Below are positions 18,121 to 25,870 of a stretch of DNA of 64,000 nucleotides, piece after piece. The translations under genes were made by a program, and so were the position numbers. The stretch comes from Streptomyces sp. NRRL S-337. GTDB lineage: Bacteria; Actinomycetota; Actinomycetes; Streptomycetales; Streptomycetaceae. The notes under the pieces are model-generated. The model was not told the DNA's origin. It worked only from the letters and a program-made list of their open reading frames with translations, and did not search any database. The DNA is taken from positions 62,001-126,000 of the forward strand of contig NZ_JOIX01000015.1 in assembly GCF_000720175.1 (NCBI RefSeq). Direction: 5' to 3'. Numbering within the stretch: the stretch's first letter is position 1; each line of letters begins with the position of its first letter.

Positions 18121-19629
18121 TTGAACAACGATTTTCCGGTGTACGGCCAACGGCGGGTCCCGCTCCCACCGCCGCGGCAGACGCCGAACGGCACGAACGA
18201 CGGTGCCGGTTCCGGCGCCCCGTACTCCTCTTCGTCCTCCTCCTCGTACTACTCCTCGCCATACTCCGCCACGCCCTCGTCCTCGTCCTCGTATGCGTCT
18301 GCCCACGCGTCCCCGGCAGCAGCAACGGCCGCGATGACGGCCGCGACGACGATGGCGCCGGCCGGCACGGAGCCGGCCGAGTCCGAACGCTCCATGGGTG
18401 AACGCGCCCTGAGCGAGGGCGCAATGGCCGATGGGTCCGTGGCGGAACGTGCTGCGGCACCGGCGGGCGGACGGGCCTCCGGCTCGGCCTCGCACGCCAG
18501 GCCCCGGGGCCGCGCCAGGGGCCGGGGACGAGGCAGCCTCGCGAACGACGGCGCCGTCGACACCAAGGCCGGCGCCAGTGCCAACGCCGCGGGCGGCGCC
18601 AAGGGGAAGCCGCGCGACGCGTTCTTCGACAACGCGAAGTACCTGGCCATCGTGCTGGTCGCGATGGGGCACTCGTGGGAGCCGCTCCGCGACGGCAGCC
18701 GGTCGGCGGCGGCGCTGTATATCACCGTCTACGCGTTCCATATGCCGGCCTTCATCATCATCTCCGGCTATTTCTCGCGCAGTTTCGATATGCGCAAGGA
18801 CCGTTTGCAGCGGCTGATTACCGGCGTCGCGGTGCCGTACATCCTCTTCGAAGTCGCCTATACCTTCTTCAAGAGGTGGGCGGATGACGACCCGCATTAC
18901 CCAATAAGTCTTACGGACCCTTGGTATCTGACCTGGTTCCTGCTGGCCCTGTTCATCTGGCGGCTGACCACTCCGCTGTGGAAGATCGTGCGCTGGCCCG
19001 TACCGCTGGCGCTCACCATCGCCGTCCTCGCGTCCATCTCCCCGAACATCGGCGACGACCTGGACCTCCAGCGGGTGCTGCAGTTCCTTCCGTTCTTCGT
19101 GATCGGGCTGTCGCTGCGGCCCGAACACTTCAAGCTGGTCCGTCGCAAGAAGGCCCGGATCCTGGCCGTCCCCGTCTTCGCGAGCGCCCTGGTCTTCGCG
19201 TACTGGGCGGCACCCCGTATGAACGCCGCCTGGTTCTACCACCGGGATGCGGCCCAGGAACTGGCCGCTCCGTGGTGGAGCGGTGCGGTGATGACCCTGG
19301 CGATGTTCGGATGCTCGCTGGTACTGGTGGCGTGCTTCTTCGCGTGGATACCGGGCCGCACGATGTGGTGCACGGCGCTGGGCGCGGGCACCCTGTACGG
19401 CTATCTGCTCCACGGTTTCCTGGCAAAGGGATCGCGCTTCTGGAACTGGTACGACGTGCACTGGGTCCACACCCCGTGGGGCGCCGTGCTGCTCACCCTC
19501 GCCGCCGGCACCGTCGTCACGCTGCTCTGCACACCACCGGTCCAGCGGATGTTCCGCTGGGCCATGGAGCCGAAGATGACCTGGGCCTTCAAGAAGGACC
19601 CGGTGGGAATGGCCCGCGAACGCACCTGA
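18121..19629 (+). CDS. Acyltransferase-3 family membrane protein
   Basis: 502 aa. The TTG at 18121 follows GGGAGG closely; an upstream in-frame start at 18043 has no ribosome site. Residues 1-160 are low complexity with a serine/tyrosine run (SSSSSSSYYSS), then Ala/Gly/Arg-rich. The membrane domain starts at about residue 165 with FFDNAKYLAIVLVAMGHSWEP, the acyltransferase-3 motif with its conserved His, and has about ten helices. The family transfers acyl groups to extracytoplasmic sugars or polymers; the substrate is unknown. The serine-rich cytoplasmic extension is unusual. Confidence 0.85.
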   Translation: MNNDFPVYGQRRVPLPPPRQTPNGTNDGAGSGAPYSSSSSSSYYSSPYSATPSSSSSYASAHASPAAATAAMTAATTMAPAGTEPAESERSMGERALSEGAMADGSVAERAAAPAGGRASGSASHARPRGRARGRGRGSLANDGAVDTKAGASANAAGGAKGKPRDAFFDNAKYLAIVLVAMGHSWEPLRDGSRSAAALYITVYAFHMPAFIIISGYFSRSFDMRKDRLQRLITGVAVPYILFEVAYTFFKRWADDDPHYPISLTDPWYLTWFLLALFIWRLTTPLWKIVRWPVPLALTIAVLASISPNIGDDLDLQRVLQFLPFFVIGLSLRPEHFKLVRRKKARILAVPVFASALVFAYWAAPRMNAAWFYHRDAAQELAAPWWSGAVMTLAMFGCSLVLVACFFAWIPGRTMWCTALGAGTLYGYLLHGFLAKGSRFWNWYDVHWVHTPWGAVLLTLAAGTVVTLLCTPPVQRMFRWAMEPKMTWAFKKDPVGMARERT

Positions 19630-19680
19630 CCACCACGGCCCACGGCCGGCGGGCCGCCCCACGGCCACCACAGCCAGATG

Positions 19681-19738
19681 GGCGGCCCCACGGCCGCCAC
19701 GGAGAGCAGGGCGGCCCCACGGCCGCCACGGAGAGCAG
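19681..19738. repeat. Two exact copies of a 29-bp unit
   Basis: GGCGGCCCCACGGCCGCCAC plus GGAGAGCAG occurs twice in tandem, with diverged copies on both sides (from 19630 to about 19765). It lies in the intergenic gap before the IS element; no gene is seen from 19630 to 19930. Confidence 0.8.
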
Positions 19739-19903
19739 GGGGCCACTACGGCCACCAAGACCCGCGGGGACCCGGTGGGCGGGACGGCCCCCAGCGTTCC
19801 GTAGGGAGCGACAGTCAGCGGCGAGAACAGCACCAGCACCAGGGGCGCCTGCGCCGCCGGGAAACCGGCCGCGGGCGCCCCTGGCGCGTTTGGAGCCTTG
19901 GGG

Positions 19904-19928
19904 CGTACGGCGCCGTGGTTCGCACGGA
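19904..19928. repeat. Left 25-bp direct repeat flanking the IS element
   Basis: CGTACGGCGCCGTGGTTCGC plus ACGGA. It matches 21897-21921 at 23 of 25 positions in the same orientation. Confidence 0.75.
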
Positions 19929-19930
19929 GC

Positions 19931-19953
19931 GAGCAATGCTCAAGACCTGTGGA
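19931..19953 (+). repeat. Left terminal inverted repeat
   Basis: GAGCAATGCTCAAGACCTGT plus GGA. It differs at two positions from the reverse complement of the right end. Confidence 0.75.
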
Positions 19954-20048
19954 TCAGCGGGTGGGACGCGGAGGGCGTACCTTCCCGATGATCCCTTGAC
20001 GGTCATCGAGTTGGCCCGCGTTGCAGCGCGGGTCGGGAAGGCACGCCC

Positions 20049-21304
20049 GTGCTCAGCGTAGTCACCGAAGACGGCACCACCCAGTCCGGCTCCCTGATCG
20101 ACGAGATCGTCCGCGAGGGCGCGCGCCGGATGCTCGCCGCCGCGCTGGAAGCGGAAGTCAACCAGTACATAGCCGAGTTGGCAGGCGAGCGGGACGAGCA
20201 TGGGCACCGTCTGGTAGTCCGCAACGGCCATCACCGGCCCAGGTCCGTGATCACTGCGGCTGGCTCGGTCGAGGTCACCGCGCCCCGGGTGAACGACCTG
20301 CGCATCGACGAGGAGACCGGCGAGCGGAAGCGGTTCTCTTCCAAGATCCTTGCGCCGTGGTGCCGTAAGGCCCCGAAGATCTCCGAGGTCTTGCCGCTCC
20401 TCTACCTGCACGGCCTGTCCTGCGGGGACTTCGTGCCCGCGCTGGAGCAGTTCCTCGGCTCCGCGGCCGGCCTGTCGCCCGCGACGGTGACTCGGCTGAC
20501 GAAGCAGTGGAGCGACGACCACGCGGCTTTCCAGCAGCGGGACCTGTCGGACCGGGACTATGTCTACGTGTGGGCGGACGGCGTCCACCCCAAGGTCCGG
20601 CTCGGGCAGGCGCATTCGTGCGTCCTGGTCCTGCTCGGGGTCCGCCTCGACGGATCCAAGGAGCTGATCGCGCTGGCTGAGGGGCTTCGGGAGAGCACGG
20701 AGTCATGGGCTGACCTGCTGCGCGACTGCCGCCGCCGCGGGATGCGCGACCCGGAGCTCGTGGTCGGAGATGGTGCGATGGGGCTCTGGCGGCACTGGCC
20801 GAGGTGTTCCCCGCCGCCCGGCATCAGCGCTGCTGGGTCCACAAGGCCCGGAATGTCTCGAACTGCCTGCCGAAGTCGGCGCAGCCGAGCGCGACGAAGG
20901 CGTTGCAGGAGATCTACAAGGCCGAAGATCGAGCCCACGCCGAGAAGGCGATCGAGGCATTCGCGAAGACCTACGGCATGAAGTGGCCCAAGGCCGTCGC
21001 GAAGATCACCGACGACCGGGAAGAGCTGTTGGCGTTCTACGACTTCCCGGCCGAGCACTGGGTCCATCTGCGGACCACGAACCCGATTGAGTCGACGTTC
21101 TCCACGGTCAAGCTCCGCACGAAGGTCACCCGCGCGGGGGGGGGGGGCAGTCCTGCCGCGGCGCTGGCGATGGTGTTCAAGCTGGTCGAGTCCGCGCAGG
21201 CCCGCTGGCGCGCGATCACCGGAGCTCACCTCGTGCCCCTGGTCCGCGCCGGTGCTGTGTTCGAGTACGGCATCCTCGTCGAGCGCGAGGAGCAGGCAGC
21301 TTGA
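20049..21304 (+). pseudogene. Frameshifted IS256 (mutator) family transposase
   Basis: GTG start after GGAAGG. Frame 1 runs to about 20790 with the first two catalytic aspartates (VWADGVHPKV, VVGDGAMGLW). The family continuation (ALAEVFPAARHQRCWVHKARN) is one base out of frame, so one base is missing near 20791. The second frame carries the catalytic Glu region TTNPIESTF and runs to the stop at 21304. A run of eleven G (21136-21146) lies in the second part, at a position where the family has a short Gly-Pro-Gly-Ser; it seems to add two residues. The transposase should be inactive unless the frameshift is a sequencing error. Confidence 0.85.
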
Positions 21305-21404
21305 GCACGTCAGAGAGCCCCCAGCCGGGCATGGCGGGGCAGTCCACCTGCATAGATCTTGACCTATCCTCAGTCGTTCACGACCGGGACAGGGGCGATC
21401 GAAC

Positions 21405-21848
21405 ATGGCATATCGGGTTGGCGACGAAGTGATCGTCTCTTGCGAACCGGCAAGCGCTCGGGTCGTCTCGGTGAATGCGACCCACATCCGCTTCCAATGG
21501 CCATGGGGAGAGATCGACAACTCCGGGCAATTTCACTGGGACGGGACATTCCTCCTCCCCTGGGCCGACTCAAGCCCTGAGTGGTCTCCCTATCGCTTCG
21601 AGCCGGCACCTCCTGCCCTTCGCGCCGGAGACGTCTGCGCGGTGTCGATCCCTCCCACTCGCCTCTGCGTGGGGCACTATGAGGAGTACGACCCTCCACG
21701 CGACTTCGGCTGGCTTCCCGCCCCCACCGCCGGAATCTACGTCGTGCCGCCGGAGAGCTTCGACGTGGAGGACGTGGACGAGACCGCGGGGTGCATGCTT
21801 TACCTGGGCGGAGCGGAGCCCCATCGAGTAGAACCTGTCCAGGACTGA
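21405..21848 (+). CDS. Unrecognised passenger protein inside the IS element
   Basis: 147 aa, starting MAYRVGDEVIVSCEPASARVV. It is acidic, rich in Pro, Trp and Tyr, with repeated GD and VVxV patterns. The first 50 residues look like a small beta-barrel (SH3-like, a guess from the alternating pattern). There is no signal peptide or membrane segment. It lies after the transposase and before the outer inverted repeat, so it would move with the element. Its codon use looks less extreme in GC than neighbouring genes. The function is unknown, and toxin, antitoxin or accessory roles cannot be decided from sequence. Confidence 0.6.
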   Translation: MAYRVGDEVIVSCEPASARVVSVNATHIRFQWPWGEIDNSGQFHWDGTFLLPWADSSPEWSPYRFEPAPPALRAGDVCAVSIPPTRLCVGHYEEYDPPRDFGWLPAPTAGIYVVPPESFDVEDVDETAGCMLYLGGAEPHRVEPVQD

Positions 21849-21874
21849 GCCGCCAAGAACCGCACGTCATCTCG

Positions 21875-21897
21875 TCCACAGGTCTTGACTATTGCTC
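21875..21897 (-). repeat. Right terminal inverted repeat
   Basis: TCCACAGGTCTTGACTATTG plus CTC. It pairs with the left end at 21 of 23 positions. Confidence 0.75.
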
Positions 21898-21921
21898 GTA
21901 CGGTGCCGTGGTTCGTACGGA
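21897..21921. repeat. Right 25-bp direct repeat flanking the IS element
   Basis: CGTACGGTGCCGTGGTTCGT plus ACGGA. Its second half (GGTTCGTACGG) recurs once more at 21927-21937. Confidence 0.75.
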
Positions 21922-22127
21922 ACCTTGGTTCGTACGGTGGCCCTGCGCGTACCGGCCTTGGCGTGTCACCGGCCCTCTCCCCAGACCCTGACGTGCCCTG
22001 CCATGAGCCTGATCAGGAACCCTAAGACTGGTCAGGGCCGGACCTAGTAGGCCGCCTCGGGGACAAGCCTTAGGACGAATAGCCGATCCCACCACGGCGG
22101 CAGATCTCCTACGCTCGGGACGGGAAA

Positions 22128-22137
22128 GACCTAGGTC
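22128..22137. promoter_or_regulatory. Palindrome before the N-acetyltransferase gene
   Basis: GACCTAGGTC, a perfect 10-bp palindrome 17 bases before the GTG start. It is a possible operator; no cognate regulator is adjacent. Confidence 0.35.
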
Positions 22138-22154
22138 AACGGGGAGGGCGCAGC

Positions 22155-22997
22155 GTGCCGACCAATGCCGTTTGGGGCGGGGATCAGCTGGATCTGGAGG
22201 CGTATCTCGCCCGGATCGGCTACGAGGGCGACCGCCGGCCCACCCTGGAAACCCTGCGCGCACTGCACGCCGCCCACCTGTGCTCGATCGCCTTCGAAAA
22301 CCTCGAGATCGTGGTGGGCCGGCCCGTTCTGCTCGACCTGGAGTCGTTGCAGGCCAAGATGGTCGAGCAGGGCCGCGGCGGCTACTGCTACGAACAGAAC
22401 CTGCTCTACGCCGCCGCTCTGGACCGCCTCGGTTTCCGGATCTCCGGCCTCTGCGCCCGGACCCGTATGGGCGAGCGGCGCATCCGCCCGGCCACTCACG
22501 CGCTGCTCAAGGTCGAGCTGGACGGTGCGGACTGGATCACCGACGTCGGCTTCGGCGCCGAGGGGCTGCTCGAACCCCTTCCGCTACGGGACGGCGTCGA
22601 GTCCCACCAGGGGGAGTGGACGTTCGGCCTGATCCATGAGAAGGAGACGGAGACGGCTTCCGAGGCCTGGGTGCTCCGGACACGCCACGCAGACGACTGG
22701 TTCGACCTCTACGCCTTCGGGACCGAACGGCGCTTCCCCGTCGACTACGCGGTCTTCAACCACTACATATCCACCCACCCCCGCTCGCCGTTCACCGGCC
22801 AGATGGTGGTGCAGCGCCCGAGCCGCGACCTGCGCAGGACGCTGATCGGCCGGGAGTACGCGGTGACCCGCCCGGACGGCACCCGCGAAGCCCGCGAGGT
22901 GAGCCCCCAGGAGCTCCCGGACCTCCTGGCCGCCGAATTCGGCCTCACCTTGTCGGCAGCGGACGCGCAAGCACTGGCGACGTTCCACGAACGCTAG
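22155..22997 (+). CDS. nat: Arylamine N-acetyltransferase
   Basis: 280 aa. The GTG start is preceded by GGGGAGGG. The catalytic triad is complete: Cys78 in RGGYCYEQN, His115 in PATHALLKV, Asp130 in WITDVGFGAEG. The length is typical. The enzyme transfers acetyl from acetyl-CoA to arylamines or hydrazines; related actinobacterial enzymes also act as amide synthases in secondary metabolism, but no such cluster is present here. It lies directly after the IS element and before a GC-rich tandem repeat, with no operon partner. Confidence 0.95.
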   Translation: MPTNAVWGGDQLDLEAYLARIGYEGDRRPTLETLRALHAAHLCSIAFENLEIVVGRPVLLDLESLQAKMVEQGRGGYCYEQNLLYAAALDRLGFRISGLCARTRMGERRIRPATHALLKVELDGADWITDVGFGAEGLLEPLPLRDGVESHQGEWTFGLIHEKETETASEAWVLRTRHADDWFDLYAFGTERRFPVDYAVFNHYISTHPRSPFTGQMVVQRPSRDLRRTLIGREYAVTRPDGTREAREVSPQELPDLLAAEFGLTLSAADAQALATFHER

Positions 22998-23050
22998 GGG
23001 GAGACACCCTCTGGATGGACGGCCGGATGGCTGGACGGCCAGGCGGCCGG

Positions 23051-23122
23051 GAGGCCGGGAGGCCGGGAGGCCGGGAGGCCGGGAGGCCGGGAGGCCGGGA
23101 GGCCGGGAGGCCGGGAGGCCGG
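23051..23122. repeat. Nine perfect tandem copies of an 8-bp unit
   Basis: (GAGGCCGG)x9, flanked on both sides by decayed units such as GGACGGCC (about 23010-23180). It fills the gap between the nat and Rid genes. The copy number is likely to vary between strains. Confidence 0.9.
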
Positions 23123-23293
23123 GCGGTCAGACGGCCGGAAGGGTGGACGGCCAGGCGGCCAGAAGAAGGGGCAACGAGCAGACGGCCCGACGGCCAGACG
23201 AGCAGCCCACAGTCGACCGTTCGCCCCTTTGGCCCCTTGACCCCTCGTCCTCTCCTCGCCCCCAACTACTCAGTACCACCCACCCGTTGCCAG

Positions 23294-23686
23294 CTACCGG
23301 ACCACCGCGATCCCCTCGATCTCGACGAGGGCCGCCTCGTCCCAGAGGCGGGTGGCGCCGATCACGGCCATCGCCGGGTAATCACTGCCGACCAGCCGCT
23401 TCCACACCCGGCCGATCTCCCGAGCGTGCCGGCGGTAGTCCGCGATATCGACGGCGAAGACGGTGAGTTTGGCGAGGTCCGACGGGGCGGCTCCGGATGC
23501 GGCCGCGACGTCCAGGAGGTTCGTCAGCGCACGCTCGAACTGCTCGACGATCCCGTTCCCCACGATCCGGCCCGTACCATCCAGCGCGGTCTGACCGGCG
23601 AGGAGGACCAACGTTCCCGGCGCGGCCCGGACGGCGTGACTGAACCCGGTAGGCGGGGCGAGGTGCGGCGGATTGATTCGCTCCAT
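23294..23686 (-). CDS. RidA/YjgF-family protein
   Basis: 130 aa from the ATG at 23686 (MERINPPHLAPPTGFSHAV), which is the family's normal start and has GGGAGG upstream. A longer start at 23776 also has GGGAG and would add about 30 unconserved residues. The C-terminal signature (WDEAALVEIEGIAVV) is typical. RidA members hydrolyse reactive enamine/imine intermediates, but the catalytic Arg of true RidA (usually in RxxVxV near residue 105) is not clearly placed here, so it may be a Rid subgroup with another role. It is a single gene. Confidence 0.85.
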   Translation of the reverse strand: MERINPPHLAPPTGFSHAVRAAPGTLVLLAGQTALDGTGRIVGNGIVEQFERALTNLLDVAAASGAAPSDLAKLTVFAVDIADYRRHAREIGRVWKRLVGSDYPAMAVIGATRLWDEAALVEIEGIAVVR

Positions 23687-23804
23687 CTCTCCGCCTCCCA
23701 CGGCTCTCCGCGGCGCGTCCCCGGCGCCGCTCGCCGTCTGCTCGGGCTCACCGCTCATCTCAGTCTCCGCACTCATCCCCACGAACTCCCTTCCACCGCC
23801 CACT

Positions 23805-23915
23805 CGTACCGCACCCGCCGCGCACGCGCACCCGCCGCGCACGCGCACTCGTACTCACACGCGTCCTCGTACGCGCACGCGTCATCGTGCTCGCACACGC
23901 ACTCCAGGGATTGAA
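23805..23915. repeat. CGCAC/GTAC low-complexity tract
   Basis: Short CGCACGCGCACTCGTAC-like units, followed at 24003-24050 by several AGCGCC units. No gene is seen between 23800 and 24073. Confidence 0.55.
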
Positions 23916-24073
23916 GCCCGTCCTGTTCCTCCTGGGGAAGCCGTCCACCGGGGAAGACACATCGGAGTCGGCCACCGGGGTAGGTTCGTAGAGCACCCAG
24001 AGCGGCGCCCAAAGCGCCCAAAGCGCCTACAGCGCTTACAGCGCCTGAGGTCCAAACCCGGGGCAGTCCACCC

Positions 24074-24847
24074 TCACACCTCTGTGGTCGCTGGCAAACC
24101 AGCAGTCGCCAGTGGGTCCCGGCCGTTCAAAGTGCCTTGGGCGGCATAAGGGAGGCAGCGTACGAACCCGGCCTCGTGGTGGAACGGTGCTGCCTGATGC
24201 GCCTGGATCGCTGCTTTGTGATCGGGCTGCGCGGAGCCGTACGCGTAGCGGCGCATGGCGTCCACGCTCTGCCATATGGAGAACGTGCTGACGAAGCGGG
24301 GAGGTCTGGCCAGGGCGAGGGACGCAAGCAGGGCGGGATCGGCTGCCGCTCGCCCGGCGGCCCGGGAGTTGGCACGGAGGAACGGCAGGGCGCGACGCAG
24401 GCGGAGCTGTCCGAGGGTGAGGACGGCGACCGGGGTGGCGGTAGCGCCGGACGCCACCTGCTCGCCGTATTCCTCCTTGCCGTCTTCGTGGTCGCCGTAA
24501 TCCTGGTTGTCATCCGTCGCTGTGCCGGGTGCGACCTCCACCGGCATCGCGCTCCATGATCCGGACATCCGGATGGGCCGTAGTCGTACGTGCCAGCCGC
24601 CTGCCAGCCGTTCCGCCAGCGGGTTCTTCTCCACGCGGAGGAAGCCGTCGAGTGCGGCGTCGCCCTCCCAGGAAGCGAGCAGGGCGACCCGGCCCGGATG
24701 CAGCTTGGGCAGGCCGGCCGCGATGGCCCCGGTCAGTGTCGTCCGGGCGGAGCGCAGCCCCGGAACGTCGTCCGGATGCAGCCGCTCGCGGAGGAGGGCG
24801 GGTACGGCACGCGCCCCTACGTCGGCGACATGCAAGGAAATGATCAC
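24074..24847 (-). CDS. Spheroidene monooxygenase-like (CrtA-like) protein
   Basis: 257 aa from the GTG at 24847 (VIISLHVADVGARAVPALL); an ATG at 24910 is in frame but abuts the putative operator and has no ribosome site. The C-terminal half (LGQLRLRRALPFLRAN, RFVSTFSIWQS, FHHEAGFVRCLPYAAQGT) matches the CrtA-like family of heme-linked monooxygenase-type proteins. An acidic, repeat-like insert (TDDNQDYGDHEDGKEEYGEQ) splits the domain. The function in Streptomyces is not established. The gene is divergent from a TetR regulator that probably represses it. Confidence 0.75.
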   Translation of the reverse strand: MIISLHVADVGARAVPALLRERLHPDDVPGLRSARTTLTGAIAAGLPKLHPGRVALLASWEGDAALDGFLRVEKNPLAERLAGGWHVRLRPIRMSGSWSAMPVEVAPGTATDDNQDYGDHEDGKEEYGEQVASGATATPVAVLTLGQLRLRRALPFLRANSRAAGRAAADPALLASLALARPPRFVSTFSIWQSVDAMRRYAYGSAQPDHKAAIQAHQAAPFHHEAGFVRCLPYAAQGTLNGRDPLATAGLPATTEV

Positions 24848-24912
24848 AGCGACCCCCGTATCCGGTCGCCTCACGGTGAGCCGACCGTAAGCTGCTCGTA
24901 AGTTACTCATGC

Positions 24913-24930
24913 GTATACCAAGCGGTACAC
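24913..24930. promoter_or_regulatory. Candidate TetR operator
   Basis: GTATACC-AAGC-GGTACAC, an inverted repeat with 6 of 7 matching arm positions, between divergent genes. The form (GTATACCNNNNGGTATAC) is typical of TetR-family sites in actinomycetes. A TAGTAT -10-like hexamer for the regulator follows at 24935-24940. Confidence 0.6.
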
Positions 24931-25014
24931 GATCTAGTATCCTTCATCACAGCGGTGATTGCGAGAGGAATCGAGCAGTCGGAATCGGCCAAACGGAGGG
25001 GTGGCGAGGGTCGT

Positions 25015-25611
25015 ATGAGGGAGATCGATCGGGGGCGCGCGGCGCGCGCCGAGGCCAGGACGCGTATCGAGGACACCGCCGCCCGGCTGTTCGCCGAGCG
25101 CGGCTACGCGGGCACGACCATCGGGGAGATCGCCACCGAGGCCGGCCTGAGCAAACCCATGCTCTACCGCCACTTCGACTCCAAGCAGGAACTGCACCTG
25201 GCCCTGCTGGAGCGACACCGCGATGAGCTGGCGGCCGCCCCGATCCAACAACTCCTGCACGGGGAAGGGGATCTGGACAGCCGTATGAGGGCGATGTACG
25301 ACGCCTGGTTCGGATATGTGCAGAGCCATCCGTACACCTGGCGGATGATGTTCCGTGACACCACCGGGGACGCGGAGGTGCAGGACTTCCACCGTGAACT
25401 GCAGCGCAGACAGCGCGAGACGGACATGGCGCTGCTCCGGGAGTTCGCCCCCGGTCTGCCCGAGGGCGAACTTGAGCCGCTGGCCGAGGCGATCCGCAGT
25501 TCGCTCTACGGACTCGCCCTGTGGTGGCTGGACCAGCCCGAGCAGCCACGGGAACTACTGGTGTCGGCGATGACCCGGATTACCCGTGGCCTGATTTCAA
25601 CCGTCGGGTAG
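25015..25611 (+). CDS. TetR family transcriptional regulator
   Basis: 198 aa from the ATG at 25015, with GAGGG upstream; a GTG at 24955 would add 20 residues. The N-terminal helix-turn-helix (RLFAERGYAGTTIGEIATEAGLSKPMLYRHFDSKQ) is canonical. The C-terminal ligand domain starts at about residue 70. It is probably an autorepressor that also controls the divergent CrtA-like gene through the palindrome between them. The ligand is unknown. Confidence 0.9.
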   Translation: MREIDRGRAARAEARTRIEDTAARLFAERGYAGTTIGEIATEAGLSKPMLYRHFDSKQELHLALLERHRDELAAAPIQQLLHGEGDLDSRMRAMYDAWFGYVQSHPYTWRMMFRDTTGDAEVQDFHRELQRRQRETDMALLREFAPGLPEGELEPLAEAIRSSLYGLALWWLDQPEQPRELLVSAMTRITRGLISTVG

Positions 25612-25710
25612 CCGGGGGAGGGGCGAGAGGCGCCGGCCCTTGAGGGGGCACCTGCGCAGGGACCAGATGCGCAGGGAACAGGCCACCCGGCCCAGGTCAC
25701 CGTGCGCAGC

Positions 25711-25766
25711 CCACACGGCGCAGGTCACACAACCCAGGCCACACGGCGCCGGTCACACAACCCAGA
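25711..25766. repeat. Two tandem copies of a 28-bp unit
   Basis: CCACACGGCGCAGGTCACAC plus AACCCAGG, repeated with two changes, inside a C/A-rich 260-base gap (25612-25870) without genes. Confidence 0.75.
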
Positions 25767-25870
25767 CCGCTCAACTCAGGCCACACGCCCAGGCCACTCG
25801 ACGCAGCCGCCTCCCGCGCCCAAACCCGGAGCCCACACCCGCGACTCGCAGCCCACAGCCCCCAGCGCGC

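Larger units (their letters stand above)
19931..21897 (+). mobile_element. IS256-family element with passenger gene (inactivated)
   Basis: Bounded by 23-bp terminal inverted repeats (19931-19953 and 21875-21897, 21 of 23 matching). It contains a frameshifted mutator-type transposase (20049-21304) and an unrelated gene (21405-21848). At about 1.97 kb it is longer than the usual 1.3-1.5 kb. A degraded copy of the right end (about 15 of 21 positions) lies at 21352-21372 just after the transposase, so an ancestral shorter IS ending there is plausible. The 25-bp direct repeats outside both ends are longer than the usual 8-9 bp target duplication of this family. Confidence 0.75.

Noticed and set aside
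23051..23122. CRISPR array
   Set aside because: Units are 8 bp with no spacers, and no cas genes are present.
23015..23200. Long open frames across the GAGGCCGG array
   Set aside because: A unit of 8 bp without stops keeps all frames open; the encoded repeats are artefacts.
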